Shown here piece by piece: positions 7,501-7,817 of a stretch of 7,817 nucleotides of DNA (position 1 is the stretch's first letter; each line of letters begins with the position of its first letter). Under the pieces are notes generated by a model. The model was not told the DNA's origin and searched no databases. It was given only the letters and a program-made list of their open reading frames with translations. Both the position numbers and the translations under genes were made by a program. Source of the DNA: Prevotella sp. (GTDB lineage Bacteria > Bacteroidota > Bacteroidia > Bacteroidales > Bacteroidaceae); assembly GCA_024681875.1 (NCBI GenBank), contig JAILAA010000201.1, forward strand, positions 1-7,817, in the 5' to 3' direction.

Positions 7501-7817
7501 GTGGCTCCCCAAGCCAACTACACCATGAACAAGGAGGGGATTATTAAGATTAGTGGCGGGCGCATACAAGGCATTAAAGAAGGAAATGTCAAAGTGCATA
7601 TCATCTACACAGACCCGCTGGGCAACGAGCAGGAGTTGGATATGAATGTGCGCAGCACCTTCTTCCCCTTTGGCAAGGACTATATCAACACGTCCATCTA
7701 CTCCAACGGCAACTACAATGAGAAAACCCATACCTTCCGCCCAGGACAATGGGGACAGATGGGCTGGGTATATCCCAACGGAGCCGACATGTCGGAATAC
7801 AAGTATCTGGTTGTAAA
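4558..7817 (+). CDS. Secreted multidomain GH5 / GH43 hemicellulase with accessory beta domains, 3' end missing
   Basis: The frame runs open for 1086 codons to the window end. The signal peptide covers about residues 1-19 (MKRLY, hydrophobic core, cleavage near VSA-QG). GH5 spans about 25-405: RLHLDPAW, VVVRPPG, acid/base Glu210 in IELANEPV, His275 in YAVHDY, nucleophile Glu313 in FISEVDWSP. GH43 spans about 428-705: general base Asp441 in ADFPDPDV, the TTMHHFPGA and KSTDLVNWEY motifs, Asp550 in YYDPGMLFD, and acid Glu594 in LEGCHLY. All expected catalytic residues of both domains are present. Residues about 722-925 resemble the beta-sandwich that follows many GH43 xylosidases (FRSFPLGQQWQWNHNP). 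About 950-1035 looks like a bacterial Ig-like domain. From about 1036 a further beta-rich module starts (FFPFGKDYINTSIY, GQWGQMGWVYPNGAD), possibly carbohydrate-binding, and is cut off. GH5 probably cleaves an internal beta-1,4 backbone (xylan, glucan or mannan); GH43 probably removes arabinofuranose or xylose. A sorting signal such as a type IX secretion domain, if any, lies beyond the window. GH subfamilies were not assigned. Confidence 0.93.
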   Translation, partial: MKRLYLMSIVLLAALGVSAQGVKPLPTLHVEGRWLVDQHGNHVVLHGVMDTPNMYFNGWRWGTPWTGTNYDSSGAVKCKNYFEKLFTGMEKAKCTIFRLHLDPAWTNDPSDSYRYAGAADQPADATDEADISKFNPNRLKSFLSTLYWPLMQKAMNHGMYVVVRPPGVCPHNLKVGDYYQQYLLTVWDLVTQNTNVKKYAGQISIELANEPVSVKNANDQDDAKALHDYFQPIVDKIRANGFTGIIWVPGTGWQANYTSYASWPIEGYNIGYAVHDYPGWYGCSDENPSSQANINQFHNQVPVVDTNPIFISEVDWSPEDPNGEGHYDEHGNWVLPNLGTWGTGSTSKWGNAFKALLDHYGNISMTLTHPHEFFDIDQLLEDGSVVPAFNGNPEACGQACMDWYADYYNVDWPHPDFANISLSDQGTGKYKNPVVYADFPDPDVICVNNTYYMVSTTMHHFPGATILKSTDLVNWEYCAQPLTQLSENDRYSLLNNQNAYAAGMWACSMKYHNGKFYLLINGNDTGGWLLTATDPEGRWEKKQLSRIYYDPGMLFDNGKVYVACGIENIQMCELDEDFNFIQEKRVISDKPQLEGCHLYKVGDYYYIYATYGGWPSGQAVFRSKNIFGPYEEKMLLERYINNKPNTIHQGALIETPEGEWWTILQEDLGAFGRMPNLQPVKWVSDWPIIGNNGKPVAASGTTAVYKKPLTSHAMQRVPLPTNDNFRSFPLGQQWQWNHNPDDGAWSLFERQGWLRMRTSGTAESLPQARNMLTQRIFAIHGKESKASTGTIRLDVSHLEEGDRAGICILQDPYAMLAVEKKADGGYQLVWKQDKVRDAGESFVPAEQKKAIAIDSIIYLRASITKNTDKTQFYYSLDNKTYTKIGSETKMSFNLTVFVGARFGIFCYASTKPGNGYADFDWFSTETDYDETMFYPANFEGYNKDMLTVQELKLKNTDLEVMVGNTTMLELTATYLDGHSANVAPQANYTMNKEGIIKISGGRIQGIKEGNVKVHIIYTDPLGNEQELDMNVRSTFFPFGKDYINTSIYSNGNYNEKTHTFRPGQWGQMGWVYPNGADMSEYKYLVV

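Overview
The window looks like part of a polysaccharide utilisation locus from a gut or rumen Bacteroidales bacterium, most likely Prevotella or a close relative (Segatella, Xylanibacter). This rests on the protein families, the secretion signals ending in an Ala-Gln type junction, an A-rich leader instead of a Shine-Dalgarno site before the third gene, and a TAnnTTTG-type promoter element. No 16S or other marker gene is present, so the genus is inference.

Three long plus-strand genes fill almost the whole window. (1) Positions 1-1545 hold the 3' part of a gene encoding two serine-hydrolase (alpha/beta hydrolase) domains in tandem; its start lies before the window. (2) Positions 1557-4484 hold a complete 975-residue secreted protein that joins a CE15-like glucuronoyl esterase domain to a GH97 glycosidase domain. 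It begins 11 bases after gene 1, so the two are almost certainly co-transcribed. (3) Positions 4558-7817 hold a secreted protein, cut by the window end, with a GH5 domain, a GH43 five-bladed propeller, a beta-sandwich domain, an Ig-like domain and the start of a further beta-rich, possibly glycan-binding domain. The 73 bases between genes 2 and 3 carry a small hairpin, a promoter-like element and an A-rich leader.

Read together, the genes suggest attack on a decorated, ester-linked hemicellulose, most plausibly glucurono(arabino)xylan. In this model the esterases remove acetyl or hydroxycinnamoyl groups, CE15 cuts the ester between glucuronic acid side chains and lignin-type alcohols, GH97 (with the sequence signature of the retaining, alpha-galactosidase-type branch) trims a terminal alpha-galactose, GH5 cuts the backbone and GH43 removes arabinose or xylose. 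Substrate assignments are inference from family membership. The most notable points are that all three consecutive genes encode two catalytic domains each, the CE15-GH97 pairing, and a Tyr replacing the usual Arg beside the CE15 catalytic serine.

No RNA genes, CRISPR arrays, insertion sequences or obvious repeats were seen. The long minus-strand open frames are shadows of these genes.
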